The notes under the pieces are model-generated. The model searched no databases and was not told the DNA's origin. It was given only the letters and a program-made list of their open reading frames with translations. The position numbers and the translations under genes were made by a program. From Adiantum capillus-veneris (taxonomy: Eukaryota; Streptophyta; Polypodiopsida; Polypodiales; Pteridaceae), in contig CM043949.1 of assembly GCA_014529385.2 (NCBI GenBank), positions 149,461,850 through 149,525,849 on the forward strand: a stretch of 64,000 bases of DNA. Direction: 5' to 3'. Positions 1 to 11,433 of this stretch are shown in pieces (within the stretch, counting starts at the first letter, position 1; the number at the start of each line of letters is the position of its first letter).

Positions 1-32
1 CACCAAGAACACTAAGTCGTAATTCCTGCATC

Positions 33-600
33 ATGGTCATCATGTCTTTCATATTTCGTTGCAATTGTTCGGTATTAGCAATCCTTCAACAAGTTGGCCT
101 CCAGCTTCTCATGATTATCCTCCTTTTGGCTACCATTATTTTTCTCAAGGACCGCTTTCCCGTATTCATTAAGCCTTTGAGATTTCCATTCTTTCTCTCT
201 GGCAATGGAAACTGCCTCCTCCAAGGTGGTGGGCCTTTTCAGCTCAACTTTGAACTTCAAAATTTCTTTTAGGTTTGCCACAGAATGGTCCTTCTTTTAC
301 ATGGATGGAGGGATCTCATTTCCCGAATCCTGGGCCCATTTATCCCATAAATGGGTGAACTGCATGACTAAATCATCAACACTTTGATTAGCCCTCTGAG
401 TGTACACCAAAATTTCATGCCAAACTTCATCAAGTACTTCAATTGATCGGTATTGTGCTAGGAAAGATTGCTTCACATTTTTGTAGTCCAAAACCACCCC
501 TGGATTTTGGTCCTACATCAACTCCTAAAAATTGTGTAACCAAACTTTTGCCTCATCCTGTAAACTATATTGTAGTAGCCGCAACAATATAGCTTGGTCT
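33..600 (-). pseudogene. Ty3-type retrotransposon gag (capsid) fragment
   Basis: Reading right to left, about 600-530 gives a stretch with LQDEAKVWLHNF. Then 497-297 has VKQSFLAQYRSIEVLDEVWHEI and QSVDDLVMQFTHLWDKWA, and 281-75 has RPTTLEEAVSIAREKEW. The order 'A-W-L, then F...QYR, then a helix ending in W, then P-tTleEAv..A..kE' is the usual layout of the retrotransposon gag capsid domain, which assembles the virus-like particle around the RNA. The pieces lie in different frames, with stops near 535 and a shift near 285, so the copy is dead. No zinc knuckle, protease or RT follows before the window edge, where the 3' part may continue. A Ty3 gag is the best reading; the exact lineage is not resolvable. 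Confidence 0.65.
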
Positions 601-1992
601 AGTATATTGTGCAGTATGCAATTGATACATGGCAATTCTTTCGCAAGGAGATGCGCCTACGCATTAATTTTCCCCAACCAAAGGTGTGTGCCTTTGGTAA
701 TACATATTAGAATTTACATGAAATTTCCTAGATTGATTCTAACTTTTATCTAATCTATGTTATTTTGTTTATTCAAATTTGCATAGGAGGCAACATGAAA
801 GAGAGTAGATTTACGTGACACATCTAGACTAGGGTGGATGGGATGGGATGGATTTGTGGCCACATTTGTGCGTACAGACCATTCACATTTTAACTTTTAA
901 AGGTAGTATTATTGAATGAAAATTAATAATTCTTTGGTTGTGTCTTAATGTAGACGAAAGACTATGGTCGTACACCGATGGCACAGGAGATAGAGTACGC
1001 CACATACTGCAGCTACTACTGTGCTTTTTGTCAGACACTTACTGACAATCCAGATCCACTTGTACATATCCTTGTTTTGCTTTGTAGTTTTTTTCATGGT
1101 AACTGTAATATATTCTTTTTTTATTTCACTAACTAATACAGGAGCAGCATGGCAAGGCGGATATGAAAGAGGTGGCTCGACAGGAGGCCGAGGGGCGAGA
1201 TCGAGAGGCTGAGAGGAGCGATGGCCCAATCACTGGCCATGATGGTGACGATCGCGGAGATAAGGATGGTCGTAGTCCCACGGTTCGGACAAGTGGTGGT
1301 GGCACTAGAAATCATGAGACCGATGATAGTGATTCTCCTAGTAGTGATGGATCACATAGTGATCCTGCATAGAGATTTATTTAGCATATTTGGGATATTT
1401 ATACTTGTATTTTTCACTGTGCATTACTACATCTATGTGATGATGAGATTTGTTTTGTATATGTGAGGATTGATCACCACACAGTTTGTACATATGTACA
1501 TAAGCTTACTGATGATAAATATTGACATGTGTTTGTTGCATCACTGAATTTGTCTATTTTCAAACAATTAATTATTTGTCGATAAGATAATTAGCCTAAA
1601 TAACTAGCTCAATGTTATTTATTTGTCTTTATATATATATTTTTTAAAAGATGGATTAAAATCGTGGTCATTGTGCTACCAAATGATGATGTGGCATGTG
1701 AAACCTAGTCCTAAGTTTTTTGTTAGTTGCTCTACTTCTAAAACCTAACGCATTTTGATCTTATAGCACTCTTGTGCAAGTCTTTAAGAATATGAAAGAA
1801 ATATCACAAGGTACGCTAGTCTTTCTCTTCAGTTGTTGTTGTTCTGGTTTTACGTCGCCTGTGGATTTTTCCTCGGTCGGTTTACACATTGTTAAAAAGG
1901 CCTCTAATGTTTTTTTTGAAGATGAAGATTTGAACTATGACGTGAGAAGCTCCTCCTCTCCACTTCACATCATTGGGAGAGGAGGGAGGGGT
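601..1992. other. intergenic stretch with one weak exon-like ORF
   Basis: No recognisable gene. The only protein-like stretch on the plus strand is 1141-1372. It follows a pyrimidine-rich run ending in AG at 1140 and is strongly hydrophilic (EVARQEAEGRDREAERSDG, then an acidic Ser/Asp-rich tail ending in a stop at 1370-1372). It could be the last exon of a decayed gene or element, or chance. I cannot identify a family. Confidence 0.2.

Positions 1993-2032
<40 letters not shown>
1993..2032. repeat. poly(G) homopolymer, 40 G
   Basis: An uninterrupted run of 40 G is preceded by short G runs (GGGAGAGGAGGGAGGGGT). Pure G runs this long are rare and can fold as G-quadruplexes. The exact length may be affected by sequencing error. 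Confidence 0.85.
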
Positions 2033-2033
<1 letters not shown>

Positions 2034-2275
2034 GTGCTATATACCTGAATTATCCATAACAGCTCCTTGGGAAACATTGAAATCCTTCTTTCGATCAGTT
2101 GAAGCTCCCAGGGCTGAAGAGCAGCTTTTATAAGTAGATTGTCTACTGTATACCAGTTGTGGAGATCATGATCCCAAAGATCTAACCATGTCCTAAATCC
2201 TTTATCATGAATTCTTCTTGCTGATTTGACTTGAGTTGGCACCATTGGAGGAATAGGAGACGAACTACTAGACAA
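2034..2275 (-). pseudogene. possible LINE-type RT C-terminal fragment
   Basis: The minus frame reads through residues resembling the region after the RT domain of some non-LTR retrotransposons: FRTWLDLWDHDLHNW followed by LLIKAALQPWELQLIERRI and FPKELLW. The 'l.DlwD....W' pattern and alternating hydrophobics look coded rather than random. There is no catalytic motif in this short piece, and the downstream frame runs into the poly(G) tract, read here as polyproline. It lies head-to-head with the divergent RT that starts just to its right. A LINE remnant is my best guess; a chance ORF is possible. Confidence 0.25.
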
Positions 2276-2284
2276 TGTACTTAT

Positions 2285-4018
2285 CGGATGGAAATATCAA
2301 AAACCAGTTAAAAATTTTGGCCTACAGAAATGATTTTCTTTGACAATAATTATTTTATCACATTTTGTAAAGACTTTGATACTTATGGTATGCATGTTTG
2401 TACTTGTGATCTTACCATCATTGGAAATAACAAAGTCCAAAAAATATTTGCTAAAGGGCATAACCACATACCTAACTTTCCAAAAAACCCTTATCTTGAT
2501 CTATCAGCTTTACTTAGCTGCTTAATTGACCTTGTCAGCTCTCTTCTATTGAAGAAGACAGTCCTACTAGACTTAACCAGAGTAATGGAAGAATGCTTCT
2601 TTCAAAAGATCTCACAAAATTCCTAGGAAATGGTTATCTACAGATAACTCTTGACTATCACCACAACTCGCATATGAGTTTCAAAAATATCAAAGATATG
2701 GTTTATTGTTGGTCTAGATAAAAGCTCTAATTGTCCCACTCTTATTTGTAAAAACCTAACCTGGAATGCTACTCATTCTTGAGTATCCGGTAAGTAGTTC
2801 ACAAGAATCAATACTTCTCTACAAACAGTTACCAATAACATCTCAAAACACTTAGAAAATTTGGGATATTCTCTTTAGGATACTAAACTACCAGTACTTG
2901 TTTCTACCTATAAGTTTCATAGACATAAATTCAGATGGATATCAGATGCATCAAATGGCATCTTCATGGATATCACCAAAGATATCACTCTTTGTCTTGA
3001 CCTTATATTACCAGAATTTGAACTTATCTGTGCATCTAAACAAAAAATCTGCCATAAATTTCTATAAGTACAATACAACCCCTTTTGGATAACAAAAAAC
3101 TCTACTGAGGTTTCTCTTAACCTACTTAAACACATCTTTCATCTTTTCTTTGCAAATATTACTCAATGTTATGAGAATATTCCTTTAGAAGGAGATCTTG
3201 GGCTTTATGATGTACTATCACAGGTTATCAAACTAGCTTTTGTTAGTGCTAGTAAAAAAGGTTGTTTCTACATATCTCTTTCAAAAAAACCTAGATGGAT
3301 TAAAAAGACAAACTCTTCACATCCCTTACACTTCAATGAAGAGAAGTTATGCCTCTATATATGTTGATTACTTGAAAAATGTACCATTATCTTTGGAGGA
3401 CAATGTTTTAACCAAAGCCTTGGCATCCCCATGGAATTTTCTTGCTCCCCGCTTATGTGTAATATATTCCTTGCTTTCTTCAAATACAAGTGGTTTCTCA
3501 AGACTATCGGAGATAATAGTACTAAGCTTTTACTGTTTAGACACACTTACCGATATATGGATGACTTACCGAGCATCAACAACAGAATCTTTTTTGAGGA
3601 GATCCATCATATAGAACCTAGCTGCTTGAAAATATAACCAGCTTCTATACATGGGTTCACAACACCCGATGGATTTTTTTGCACTTCACTACAATTCCTT
3701 AACTTCTTTATTTTGCTTCATATACCATACGTTGGAGGGTATGACCAAAAACTTATATGGAAGAGAGATCTTGTGTGGAATAGTAATAGACCACACAAAG
3801 AAACTCTTAGCACTTGTATCAACTTACTATATCTAATTGTCTACTCCTCTTCCAACTACCTCCTTGCTTGGGAAGATAATAAGATACTTATTAAAAAGTA
3901 CTTCCTTAATGGCTTCAGTAGATATGACATTATTGATAAAATTCTACTATCACTTACTTGACATGAGTGGCCTGAGTTAGATTTTAACCTTGACAGTCTC
4001 ATCTCTTTACTTAGGTAG
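2285..4018 (+). pseudogene. divergent YxDD reverse transcriptase, not LTR or LINE type
   Basis: One plus-strand frame can be read for about 1.7 kb with ten in-frame stops (2624, 2645, 2675, 2780, 2795, 2876, 3065, 3365, 3635, 3959) and no needed frameshift. Blocks in order: CDLTIIGNNKVQKIFAKGH (about 2402-2458); FIVGLDKSSNCPTLICK (2702-2752); LPVLVSTYKFHRHKFRWIS (2888-2944); FWITKNSTEV and NITQCYENIPLEG, the RT motif A region (3080-3190); FGGQCFNQSLGIPMEFSCSP (3392-3451); TYRYMDDLPSINN, the catalytic YxDD box (about 3547-3585); then a C-terminal part with WNSNRPHKETL and YFLNGFSRYDII. The GIPMG-sCsPL plus YRYIDD arrangement recalls stand-alone RTs of algae and protists and, more distantly, Penelope-like elements. 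No integrase, RNase H or GIY-YIG nuclease was recognised nearby. Motif A has Asn where catalytic Asp is expected, and GIPMG reads GIPME, so the copy is inactive. Confidence 0.72.
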
Positions 4019-4078
4019 TAGGCCCATTAACAATGGGCCTACTATTGACCATTGTGTATGGTGCCTGGGACAAGGCGG

Positions 4079-4080
<2 letters not shown>

Positions 4081-4115
<35 letters not shown>
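4081..4115. repeat. (AC)n microsatellite
   Basis: About 17 AC units, with a shorter (AC)6 tract at 4169-4180. Both are followed by similar text (TTTCACAACCTGTTGGTTA and GTTTTACCACTTGCTGGTTA), so this is a small imperfect duplication around the microsatellite. Confidence 0.9.
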
Positions 4116-4116
<1 letters not shown>

Positions 4117-4730
4117 TTCACAACCTGTTGGTTATATTTTTTTCAAAACTTAGTTTACACTAGCTGGTACACACACACACACGTTTTACCACTTGCTGGT
4201 TACCTTTTTTTAAAACATCAGATTAAGGAGTATTTTGCTTGCTGATACTCTTAGTTCTATTTAAGGGGACCTACTACCCTTGAAATATGGGATACCACCC
4301 TTAGAAGGGTATGATGGTTATAATACGTGAAAAAAGTACTTGTTACAATATTTTACTATCCCGTGAGACTCTTAGGGTTTAACCTACTGTGCATTACTAG
4401 GGCGACTACTCTTCCACATTTCCCCACGGGGAGCTCGATCTACTCAGGATATGCTAGAGACGATTAGCCATGAGTGAGGGCAGCTGTCCTTGTTCTATTT
4501 AAAGAGGTGAGGGCACATTCTGTCCCTCACTTAGCGTTGCGTGTGTTTTACTTGCGTCAAGAGTAAGAACTGTGTGTTTTTTCATCTCTATTGCACCAAG
4601 CATGGAGCTTATATAACTGAGCCAACGCAGGTTGGTCACTAAGCTTAACATCAATAATCTCGTTATTATCATTTTTTGATTAAATGTTAAAGTGGTGTTT
4701 CATAAAAATGCGTGTACTTAGCAAATGGTG

Positions 4731-5250
4731 TACTTAAATAGTGGAAATGACTATATTTAGCATGACATGATATAAGTGATTAGACCCTCTATTTGGTGGG
4801 CTTTGTTTCTCGTTCTACAACATGGTAAGGACCACTACAATGATCGTCTTTAACTGCCATTACATGGTAAAGATGGTTTCATATGGGAGCATTACTATGG
4901 TACTATTATTGGTTTCTTTGAAACTGGGATTATTTAATTGTAGGTACATTAAAAAAAAAATTGGAAAAAAAGGGGGGGTTTTCATACCCATTATTCACGG
5001 TTTTTTCATACCCAATATTCACTAATATACTTAAATAGTCAGGAGGACTATACTTAGCATGGTTTGATATAAGTGATTGAACTTCTGTTTGGTGGGCACT
5101 GTTCCTCGTGCTACAACTTGGTAAGGACCACTACAGTGGTCAGCTTTGACTGGCATTACATGGTAAATATGGTTTTTATTGGGAGCATTACTATGGTACA
5201 ATTACCGGGGTTTTTCGAAACTGGTCATTACTTAACTGCAGGGACATTAA
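4731..5250. repeat. imperfect direct duplication of about 220 bp
   Basis: 4731-4953 and 5029-5250 share most of their sequence in the same order, about 298 bp apart: ACTTAAATAGT, then GATATAAGTGATT, GGTAAGGACCACTACA, GGGAGCATTACTATGGTAC and a GAAACTGG near the end. A poly-purine or T-rich segment separates them. No coding potential is seen. Confidence 0.8.
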
Positions 5251-6379
5251 TTTTTTTTCCTTTTGGTTGGAGAAAGGGGTTTTTCGTACCTAATATTCAC
5301 TGTCTTTTACTCTTGATAATGGCACTTAAGCAAAAATCTTTTTTTTTTTTTTTGAGGGAATAATCAGCCGTACAACTTGTTGAAATTAAAACCATCGTGT
5401 GGTGGGCCATGGAAAAATATAGCACTTTTGAGGATTAAACATTCCTTGATGTTTAAAACATGTATAATGCATCATATGGGTTGGCTAAGTCTATATAGTA
5501 AGGCCGCTACTACTTGCTGTGGTGCAATATTATACATGGATTGGGGGTTAGCCGATTGGCTTGTGGTATACTAACTATACCTTTTTGAAAAAACACACTT
5601 ATTTTTTTACACTTGGTCTAGCTAGACATTATGTTTATATCTAAAGATATCTGCTAATAAGTTTACTCATAGGAGAATGAAGGTAAGTAACATTTGAGGA
5701 AGGAAAAAGGACATGGAACCCTAATTAGGGTTATACTTTATCTGGAAATACTAAAAAACTTGTTGATTATTCTTAAAAGAAATATCATTTATATTGATTT
5801 TGCTTTATAGCAAAGTGAATATGAAGTTTCATCAATGGAGCTAGTTCTAAAGGTCTTATGACCTTCTAAAACACCTTACACTTTGGGTGATAAAATAAAT
5901 ACTTTGGACTAAGGCTTGAAGTTTTTTTAAAAGACTTGTTAAGGATGGACATGGATAACAACTAGTATAGTCCACTTGATTTCTGTAAAACACATTCAAG
6001 GTTAACATATCTGTTTTCTTGTTTGGATGGATGCAGGTAGGACTCTATCTTATCTTTGGAGGGTTTATTTGGCTTTAAGCAATTGTCCTTACATGATTAC
6101 ACACAGACACTTTTGACAAGGGAAGTACTTCTAATATCTGTATACTGGAATGAAACTTCATTCATATAAACATTTTACAAAGATGATTCTGAGACAGAGT
6201 TATTTTTGTACTTATCCTTCCTTCTCTCTTGAGCCAGCTGTCTTTTGAATGTAAAAAGATCAATTATGTCTTCTTATTTGTGGTAAAACAACCACACACA
6301 CACACGCACACACACATACACATACAATATGGTGCTACGCTTTGTGGTCACTTTTGAAGGGCTACTAGGTTACGAAGGG

Positions 6380-6382
<3 letters not shown>
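5251..6382. other. AT-rich stretch without a gene
   Basis: Only short chance ORFs occur. It holds a T16 run near 5338-5353 and a short AC-rich tract at 6291-6325. Nothing here resembles a gene or element end. Confidence 0.5.

Positions 6383-6473
<91 letters not shown>
6383..6473. repeat. compound (TC)n(AC)n microsatellite
   Basis: About 48 bp of TC units switch directly into about 44 bp of AC units. The same TC-to-AC junction recurs at 10.1-10.7 kb, and its reverse complement at 8.65 kb and 46.9-47.3 kb. Confidence 0.95.
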
Positions 6474-6474
<1 letters not shown>

Positions 6475-8652
6475 TCTTAAACGTGACTTTGGTTTTAACC
6501 TTAGTAGATGAGAGATTTTTTTCTCATTCCAAATTCGTGTTCGGAATCCCAATCATGTATTGTCATTGCGAGTAACCATGAGAAGGATTGATATGCCATA
6601 GCCTTTGCCGTTCTTGTTCCATGTTCATACTTTCCGCTAGTGGCTCTTATGACACAGGTGACAAATGTCTCTCTCATTATCTACTCCTTGACACATTGTT
6701 GGACAGTAGGGATCACATGCATTCTATTTGTCCCAAAATATGCTCTTGATACCTCTTTAATTGCGTATAAAACATGATATACTTGTACAAATACACATGT
6801 TATGAACGTGCACTAAATTCATGTCATACACACACACACACTTTCCAAAATAGTAGCCAGATTATCATTTAGTGGCCACTATCTCTCACAATTATTTGAT
6901 GACCATGCTCTCTCGTCAAGGTTTTAACCGTGTCCCCACTTGCTTGTTCGTAATTACCTGAGGATATACACACACATGAATGCAGGCTCGTAATCCTTTA
7001 TGAAGATTTTGTTAGTGGAGGTCTACTTTATATCACCAAGGTATCATACATTTTGGCAGTTGAGGAATTTGATAAACCTCTTATAGAAATTGATGGGTGG
7101 AACTCATAGTTTCAAAGCTGGAACTTGCAATGTTGTAGCACCTACCATTACCCACTTTCAAAAGGTTGTTCTACCTACTTTCTCTCTCACCACTCTCTCC
7201 TACCAGTGATATCATATGATTTTTTGGATACTAGTTATACTCAACCTTAGTCGGTATTATGAGTGTCTTGCTTACCCATTGTTTTAGCTTACTACATACA
7301 ACATCCCTCTATGTCGGTGCTATCCTCACAACTTTGGACTTGCGTCACCGCATATCGATCGACATGGGTCGCTCATCTCTGCTCAACCCACCCATGGGTC
7401 TCTCAAACTAGATTGCTATCCCCTTTTCTCCTCAATCCCTGTCTCACAGACACATACAATGTAGTTTTTGTATATGTCTTTCTCTCTATCGGATGCGCGC
7501 ACGTGTGCACACACACACATACACACACTTACAATGGGGTATTTTGATATCTCACTATCATGCGTATACGCACGTGCACACACACACACGCACAAGGTGG
7601 GAAAATTTCTTGCATGAAGGGATTCTGGACAAAAATGATCCGAATGCTCAATGAGAATAGCTATACAACCAAGATGGAACCTGGTGGTTTAGCTTTTGAA
7701 CAAATTACAGGCATTGGTGGTTATTGAGATACCCACAAAGCTACACAAGGAGAATTCAAACTTTGGATATACTTTAAAATTGGAGAATACCACACTGGTA
7801 GGTGCATTGGCACCTACTAAGAAAATTTTGGCTTCTTAATAATTGTTTATTAATGATGTGTTATTTCCTCAAGCTGATCATGCTCCTTACAATTGTATGT
7901 TGTAAACCTTTGAGCATAATTTATTAATGACTAAATGTTATGAAAACATGGTATGTATATAAACATTATTCCTCGAAACCTTAGATGAGGTTTTGTATAA
8001 CAGTAAATAGATGTTTAGACTTTTCTAGGCATATATATGAGATTTTTTTGGGGCCTCAGCTCATAATATGTGTAGATTCAATTGATTATTTTGAAGTATT
8101 GGAATTGTAGTCATACACAGGAAACATATATTGGTGGTGTTTATATCTACTGGCAAATTTTTGGAAAATTGGCCGTTGCACAATTACAAAAAACCAAGTT
8201 TGAGAAAAATGGTTTCTTGAATCTGGTATACACTACATAAACATTGATTTTTAGTGAAAATTTGAAGAACTTGTTGATAGATTGGAATTGCTATGCATAA
8301 GTGTTAGATACTACATTTTGACTCAAGGTTCAGCTTGATGGTTCTTGACCTAAGACATCAGCTCTTTTCCCTCTCGCTATCAGCCCAAACATTCAGTGGC
8401 TTGAGCAAACCCATGTACACCTTTTTCCTTGAGCACCCATTTGCTACTACCAAGCACTCCCCATTGGAAAGCAGTGCCTCTCTCCAGTTCAGCTCTACTT
8501 CACAACCAAGTTACTACTGCTAAATGTCGTAGCACCATCACTTGGCCTATCATACATATACGTGATCACCAATAGCTAGCCTAGTCAAGGTCTTTGTTCT
8601 AGTCCTGGTGACCCACCTCATTATTTCTCTTTCTTTGTCTAGTTGCTAGTGG
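6474..8652. other. stretch without a recognisable gene
   Basis: Both strands give only short low-complexity ORFs. It carries several short AC tracts (6829-6841, 7507-7530, 7577-7592). I see no element boundary or conserved protein motif. Confidence 0.5.
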
Positions 8653-8659
8653 TAGTGTA

Positions 8660-8691
<32 letters not shown>

Positions 8692-8692
8692 G
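8653..8692. repeat. (TG)n(AG)n microsatellite
   Basis: A short TG tract passes into an AG tract, the reverse complement of the TC/AC compound type seen elsewhere in the window. Confidence 0.9.
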
Positions 8693-8847
8693 TCAACACG
8701 ATGTCAAGTGTGAGAGAGTGAGAGGTTAACACAATGGACATGTGTAGACTCTCACCTTCCTCTAATTTTTCAATCTTCATTATAGAGAGTATATATAATG
8801 GACTATTGAATAGTAGAAAAAAACTATTGTCTACACAAGTGCTCAAG

Positions 8848-9770
8848 AAAAACCTAGGTTTAGTGTAATCCCACCTACATATTTCCTTGACTATATCTAA
8901 TACACCTTGGAGGCCCCTGCCACGTGACAGAAGGAAAGGGCTTGGAGGGGATGAGAGTTGGAGACCAAGACAAAGCAAGAAAGAGAGTGGATTGGGTGCA
9001 AAGAAAAGGGTCTCTCTCTCTCTCCCTCCATCCATAGGATGGGCCACTCACTTGTTAGATTTAATTTGAAGGTTAGGACATCCACAACAACTGGAAGGAA
9101 AAACCTAGGTTTAGTATAACCCCACCTACAAATTTTGAGATTTACCTCTAATTTTTTTTTTAAACGTTGTTTTTACCAGCACTCACTTATCGCTTGTCAA
9201 ACTGAGTTTTGATGAATTAGAAACATAAAATATACAACATCCCCAAGCTCCAAAAAAGACATGGATGCATAAAGGCTAACAACTTAACATCAGAACTTTA
9301 AATTTTAAATTCAAGGGGAGAATATCTCCAAAGTTCAAAGAACCTAAATCAAAGTTTAGAGAATCTACAGAGAAGTTTAGTGCAATAGCCTTAAAATATA
9401 GTAAATTTGTCTGTAAAGTTTTTGGAAAAAACATAGTATAGTTGAGTGATAGAAAAGTCCTTGCTTTAGTGTATTCCCACCTATATATTTTGAAATTTAT
9501 TCCTAAATTCTAGATTTGAAGGTGAGAAAACCTACAAAGTAGAGAAATTGAGTGTAATAGCCTTCAAATATAATAAAGTTGCCCCTAAAATTTCTCATAT
9601 GTAAGTTTCTGAGTTTTTGGGAGAAACTATTGTGCCTCACCTCGATTTAGTGTAACCCCCCCTACAAATTTTTGAGATTTGCCTCAAAAATTCTAAGTTT
9701 CGTTTAAGCGCTTGCAAAAACCTAAGCTTAGTGCAATCCCACCTATGACTTTTGTGATTCACCTTTGAAT
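8848..9770. repeat. five degenerate copies of a ~55 bp dispersed repeat
   Basis: Related segments start near 8848, 9100, 9450, 9640 and 9715. Each runs 'AAAAACCTAGGTTTAGTGTA' or a variant, then a CCCACCTA box, an ATTTTGAGATTT stretch and an ACCTC/TAATTT end. Between them a second shared block (AGTGYAATAGCCTTMAAATATA) occurs near 9380 and 9550, so part of the area is an irregular array with a spacing near 175 bp. No ORF is conserved across copies. Confidence 0.7.
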
Positions 9771-10089
9771 TTTGACTCAACCCAAGGCAAAAGCAAGAAA
9801 TCTAGCATAAAGATCTTCAAAAATAGACAAGATTTTCCAAAGTTGCCTCCTGTCGTCCTCCTTTTCTATCTCTTGAGGTCCACTCTTGCCTTGGGATTGC
9901 ACGCCTTCTACCTTGGATTCATCGAATCAAAATTTTCCCATTACGTCAATTCTCAATTTTGTAGATGTTGCTATTGATTCCTGATTCTCGATTGTGGATT
10001 CTATTGATTGTCGCCTTGTTGATTGTTGATTGTAAGACTAATGCTTATTCTCCCTCCCCTCTCTCTCGTGATGATGTGAGAGCCCCCCC

Positions 10090-10745
<656 letters not shown>

Positions 10746-10776
10746 CATACAAACAAAACACGGATACATGCATGCA

Positions 10777-11433
10777 ACTATTGAGCTTTGAGCATTAAGG
10801 CTAGAGAGAGATCATTTACGGCATGGAAGGTCTATGCAATCCTACAAAGGAAGGTTCATTAGGCATGGACAAGCAAACCTTAGTTGTCTATGAGCCTTGA
10901 CATTTTTAACTAAGGCATGCATGGAAATCCAAAACATCAAGGGTAGTAGCAAGTAGTGAGGGAGAGTGAGATGCAAACAATAGAAAGAGATAAAGAGGAA
11001 TGATTGGCAAGAGATCGGCGTAGTTTGAAAATTATGCTCTTTTAGGCATAGTAAGCTTGTGAAAAGCTACACGCTATCAAAAAAGTTTGGTTGATAAAAC
11101 ATGGATCTACGTGCATGCTGCTATTGAGATTTGAGCATTAAGTATGGAGAGAGATAATTTATGGCATGAAAGGTCTGTGCAATTCTACAAAGGGAGGTTC
11201 ATTAGGGCATGGCCATGCAAACCTTAGTTGTCTATAAGCCTTGCGAGTTTTAACGAAGACAACCACAACAATCCAAAATGTCACGGGTAGCAGCAGATAG
11301 TGAGGGACAGTGAGACACAAACAATAGAAAGAGAGAAAGAGGACTGATCATCAAGAAATTGACGTAGTTTGAAAATTATGCTCTTTTAGGCATAGTAAGC
11401 TAGTGAAAAGCTACACTCTATCAAAAATTTCCG
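10777..11433. repeat. direct duplication of about 315 bp
   Basis: 10777-11092 and 11117-11433 match along their length in the same orientation. Shared landmarks include GAGCATTAAG, GGAGGTTCATTAG, GCAAACCTTAGTTGTCTAT, GAAAATTATGCTCTTTTAGG and GTGAAAAGCTACAC. The second copy has diverged by scattered substitutions and small indels. No protein is conserved between copies. Confidence 0.85.

Noticed and set aside
1774-2133. 119-codon ORF with a polyglycine run
   Set aside because: The glycine run is the poly(G) tract; the flanks show no motif.
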